Position numbers and translations under genes: made by a program. A stretch of DNA of 8,283 bases from Comamonadaceae bacterium (lineage in GTDB: Bacteria > Pseudomonadota > Gammaproteobacteria > Burkholderiales > Burkholderiaceae_C), in NCBI GenBank assembly GCA_947463845.1, contig CANHUM010000063.1, positions 1 through 8,283 of the forward strand, read 5' to 3'. The notes below the pieces were generated by a model. It saw only the letters and a list, made by a program, of their open reading frames with translations. It ran no database searches and was not told where the DNA came from. The stretch's first letter is position 1. Each line of letters opens with the position of its first letter. Shown piece after piece: positions 6,858 through 8,283 of this stretch.

Positions 6858-7331
6858 ATGGACGACCTGAATCTTCTTTTCCCAAACGGCTGGCAGCACT
6901 ACCTGCTGGGCGGCATCACGATTGGCGCTGGCGTGGCGCTGCTTTTTTTGTTCAACGGCTGGGTCGGCGGCATGAGTTCCGTCTTTTCCAGCAGCTGGTC
7001 GTTTGTGTCGAAACGGGCGTTTTTCCAACAACCCCGTTTCGTCAACACCCGCAACTGGCGGCTGGTTTACGCCTTGGGCGTGGTGCTGGGGGCGTTGGTT
7101 TGGCGCTTCACGCTGGCGGGCGGAGAAGCACAGCACACCAGCGTTCCAGCCTGGCAGCTGCTGGTGGGAGGGTTTCTGGTCGGCTACGGCGCACGCTTGG
7201 GCAATGGGTGCACTTCGGGCCACGGGATTTGCGGGCTGGGTTCGCTGCAACTGCCCTCCTTGGGCGCCGTGCTCACGTTCATGGCCACCGCCTTCATGAC
7301 TGCCAACCTGATGGCCTGGAGCCTGGCATGA
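6858..7331 (+). CDS. YeeE/YedE family membrane protein, N-terminal half-type
   Basis: This 157-residue hydrophobic inner-membrane protein belongs to the YeeE/YedE (Sulf_transp) family, whose characterised members take up thiosulfate or related sulfur compounds by passing it along conserved cysteines. The key signature is GARLGNGCTSGHGICGLG (111-128), containing C118 and C125. About four or five membrane segments are visible, including LLGGITIGAGVALLFLFNGW (16-35). It is about half the length of single-chain YeeE. The next gene, overlapping by ATGA, supplies the other half, so the two probably form one transporter. I start at the ATG at 6858 because the N-terminus MDDLNLLFPNGW fits; the open frame continuing upstream to 6522 is antisense to the ankyrin gene and unlikely to be coding. 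There is no Shine-Dalgarno; CATAAT at 6846-6851 might make the mRNA leaderless. Confidence 0.87.
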   Translation: MDDLNLLFPNGWQHYLLGGITIGAGVALLFLFNGWVGGMSSVFSSSWSFVSKRAFFQQPRFVNTRNWRLVYALGVVLGALVWRFTLAGGEAQHTSVPAWQLLVGGFLVGYGARLGNGCTSGHGICGLGSLQLPSLGAVLTFMATAFMTANLMAWSLA

Positions 7332-7762
7332 CCGTCTTGAACCCGCACACCCTCAGCCTGCCCAAGGCGCTGGTCACCCTGCTGGCAGGGGCCTTGTTTG
7401 GTTTTGGCTTGTCCCTGGCCACCATGATTGAGCCCGAGGTGGTCTTGGGCTTTTTGCGCTTTGAAGATTGGGGCCTGATGCTGGTCATGGGCGGCGCAGC
7501 GGGTCTGGCCATGCTGGCGTACAAAGGTTTTCCGCTCTGGTTCAGACGCCCTTTACTGGGTGGACAGTTCCTGACCCAAGCAGCCAGCTGGAACCGCCAG
7601 ACCGTGATCGGTTCGGCGATTTTTGGGGTGGGCTGGGGATTGAGCGGCGTTTGCCCTGGCCCGGCCATTGCAGCGCTGGGCACGGGCAATACCGACATCT
7701 TGTGGGCCTTGGGCGGCATCGTGCTGGGGGCCTTGGCCCAGGGTCTGGCGGCCCGCGAATGA
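7328..7762 (+). CDS. YeeE/YedE family membrane protein, C-terminal half-type (DUF6691-like)
   Basis: This 144-residue inner-membrane protein is the partner half of the YeeE/YedE sulfur-compound transporter type. Seen: LLAGALFGFGLSLATMIEPEVV (18-39), with the family's GxxFGxGLxLxxM pattern, and IFGVGWGLSGVCPGPAI (98-114), whose C109 matches the conserved cysteine of the second half. About four membrane helices are visible. The ATG overlaps the previous gene's stop (ATGA), and GGAG at 7318-7321 stands six bases upstream, so the pair is translationally coupled. Frames upstream of 7328 overlap the first half and are not coding. Related two-gene pairs in other proteobacteria often accompany persulfide dioxygenase or BigR-type regulators; none is visible here. 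The transported compound is inferred from the family only. efp follows after 98 bp. Confidence 0.87.
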   Translation: MTVLNPHTLSLPKALVTLLAGALFGFGLSLATMIEPEVVLGFLRFEDWGLMLVMGGAAGLAMLAYKGFPLWFRRPLLGGQFLTQAASWNRQTVIGSAIFGVGWGLSGVCPGPAIAALGTGNTDILWALGGIVLGALAQGLAARE

Positions 7763-7784
7763 TCCCCAACCTCCCTGTTCGCCA

Positions 7785-7812
7785 TTAAAAACCAAGCACT
7801 GCAGGTTAGAAT
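7785..7812 (+). promoter_or_regulatory. putative promoter of efp
   Basis: TAGAAT at 7807-7812 matches five of six -10 bases. TTAAAA at 7785-7790, 16 bases upstream, is a weak -35. Transcription would start near 7819 and leave a leader of about 42 nt. The gap between the YeeE/YedE pair and efp has no clear terminator, so read-through is also possible. Confidence 0.35.
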
Positions 7813-7860
7813 GGCTGGCTTGGCGCTCAGCCACCCTCTTTCATTTCAGACTCAATTCCT

Positions 7861-8283
7861 ATGAAAACCGCTCAAGAAATCCGCGTTGGCAACGTCATCA
7901 TGCACGGCAAAGACCCCATGGTCGTCCTGCGCACCGAATACCAGCGCGGCGGTCGTGGTTCATCCACCGTGCGCATGAAACTCAAAAGCCTGATCGCCAA
8001 CTTCGGCACCGAAGTCGTGTTCCGCGCCGATGACAAGATGGACCAGGTCATTTTGGACAAAAAAGAGTGCACCTACTCTTACTTTGCAGACCCCATGTAC
8101 GTGTGCATGGACACCGATTTCAACCAGTACGAAGTCGAAGCCACCAACATGGGCGACGCCCTGAACTACCTCGAAGACGGCATGGAGCTGGAAGTGGTGT
8201 TCTACAACGAGAAAGCCATCTCGGTCGAACTGCCCACCAGTGTGGTGCGCGAGATCACCTGGACAGAGCCTGCTGTCAAAGGC
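7861..8283 (+). CDS. efp: elongation factor P (5' part, truncated by window end)
   Basis: EF-P binds ribosomes stalled on consecutive prolines and promotes peptide-bond formation. The first 141 codons are present without a stop, out of about 185 usual, so the C-terminal part lies beyond the window. Seen: opening [13 protein letters not shown], the domain I loop [17 protein letters not shown] (26-42) with Arg32 at its tip, the domain II signature [11 protein letters not shown] and FNQYEVEA, and [13 protein letters not shown] leading into domain III. Arg32 places this protein in the rhamnosylated subfamily rather than the lysine-modified one, which agrees with earP upstream. Arg29 is a second arginine in the loop. 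The ATG start matches homologues exactly, but no clear Shine-Dalgarno is seen; CAATTCCT stands directly before the ATG. The leader holds a six-pair inverted repeat at 7812-7833. Confidence 0.97.
   Translation, partial: MKTAQEIRVGNVIMHGKDPMVVLRTEYQRGGRGSSTVRMKLKSLIANFGTEVVFRADDKMDQVILDKKECTYSYFADPMYVCMDTDFNQYEVEATNMGDALNYLEDGMELEVVFYNEKAISVELPTSVVREITWTEPAVKG

Overview
The window looks like a chromosomal housekeeping segment from a betaproteobacterium, most likely Burkholderiales and perhaps Comamonadaceae. This is inferred from four things: fairly GC-rich coding sequence; an EF-P with arginine at position 32 together with its rhamnosyltransferase EarP; the uvrC-pgsA gene pair; and the HU/tRNA-Val pair. 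I see no insertion sequence, phage gene, CRISPR array or long repeat.

Layout. The left 5.2 kb is transcribed entirely on the minus strand, so it reads from right to left: uvrC (nucleotide excision repair), pgsA (phospholipid synthesis), an EamA/DMT-family membrane transporter, dmlA (D-malate/tartrate dehydrogenase), then after a 240-bp AT-rich gap hupB (nucleoid protein HU), followed 12 bases later by tRNA-Val(UAC). uvrC, pgsA, EamA and dmlA are tightly packed. The pgsA/EamA junction is an ATGA overlap, so at least part of this block is probably one operon. hupB has its own upstream region with a plausible promoter and a small leader hairpin, and it probably shares a transcript with the tRNA.

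The right 3 kb is mostly on the plus strand. earP diverges from uvrC with only about 40 bp between the chosen starts. A short ankyrin-repeat gene on the minus strand converges with earP. It is followed by two overlapping plus-strand genes for half-size YeeE/YedE membrane proteins (thiosulfate/sulfur-compound transport family). The 5' 141 codons of efp (elongation factor P) then run off the window end.

How the genes work together. EarP transfers rhamnose from dTDP-L-rhamnose to Arg32 of EF-P, and this window holds both enzyme and substrate protein, with Arg32 visible in the EF-P loop. The two genes are usually close neighbours; here about 1.5 kb carrying the ankyrin gene and the YeeE/YedE pair lies between them. 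The two YeeE/YedE halves probably form one transporter. The other genes (repair, lipid synthesis, organic-acid metabolism, nucleoid) share location rather than an obvious pathway.

I found no convincing undescribed system. The points most worth a second look are the split earP...efp locus, the near-zero divergent uvrC/earP spacing, the weak or missing Shine-Dalgarno sequences on several genes, and the hupB leader.
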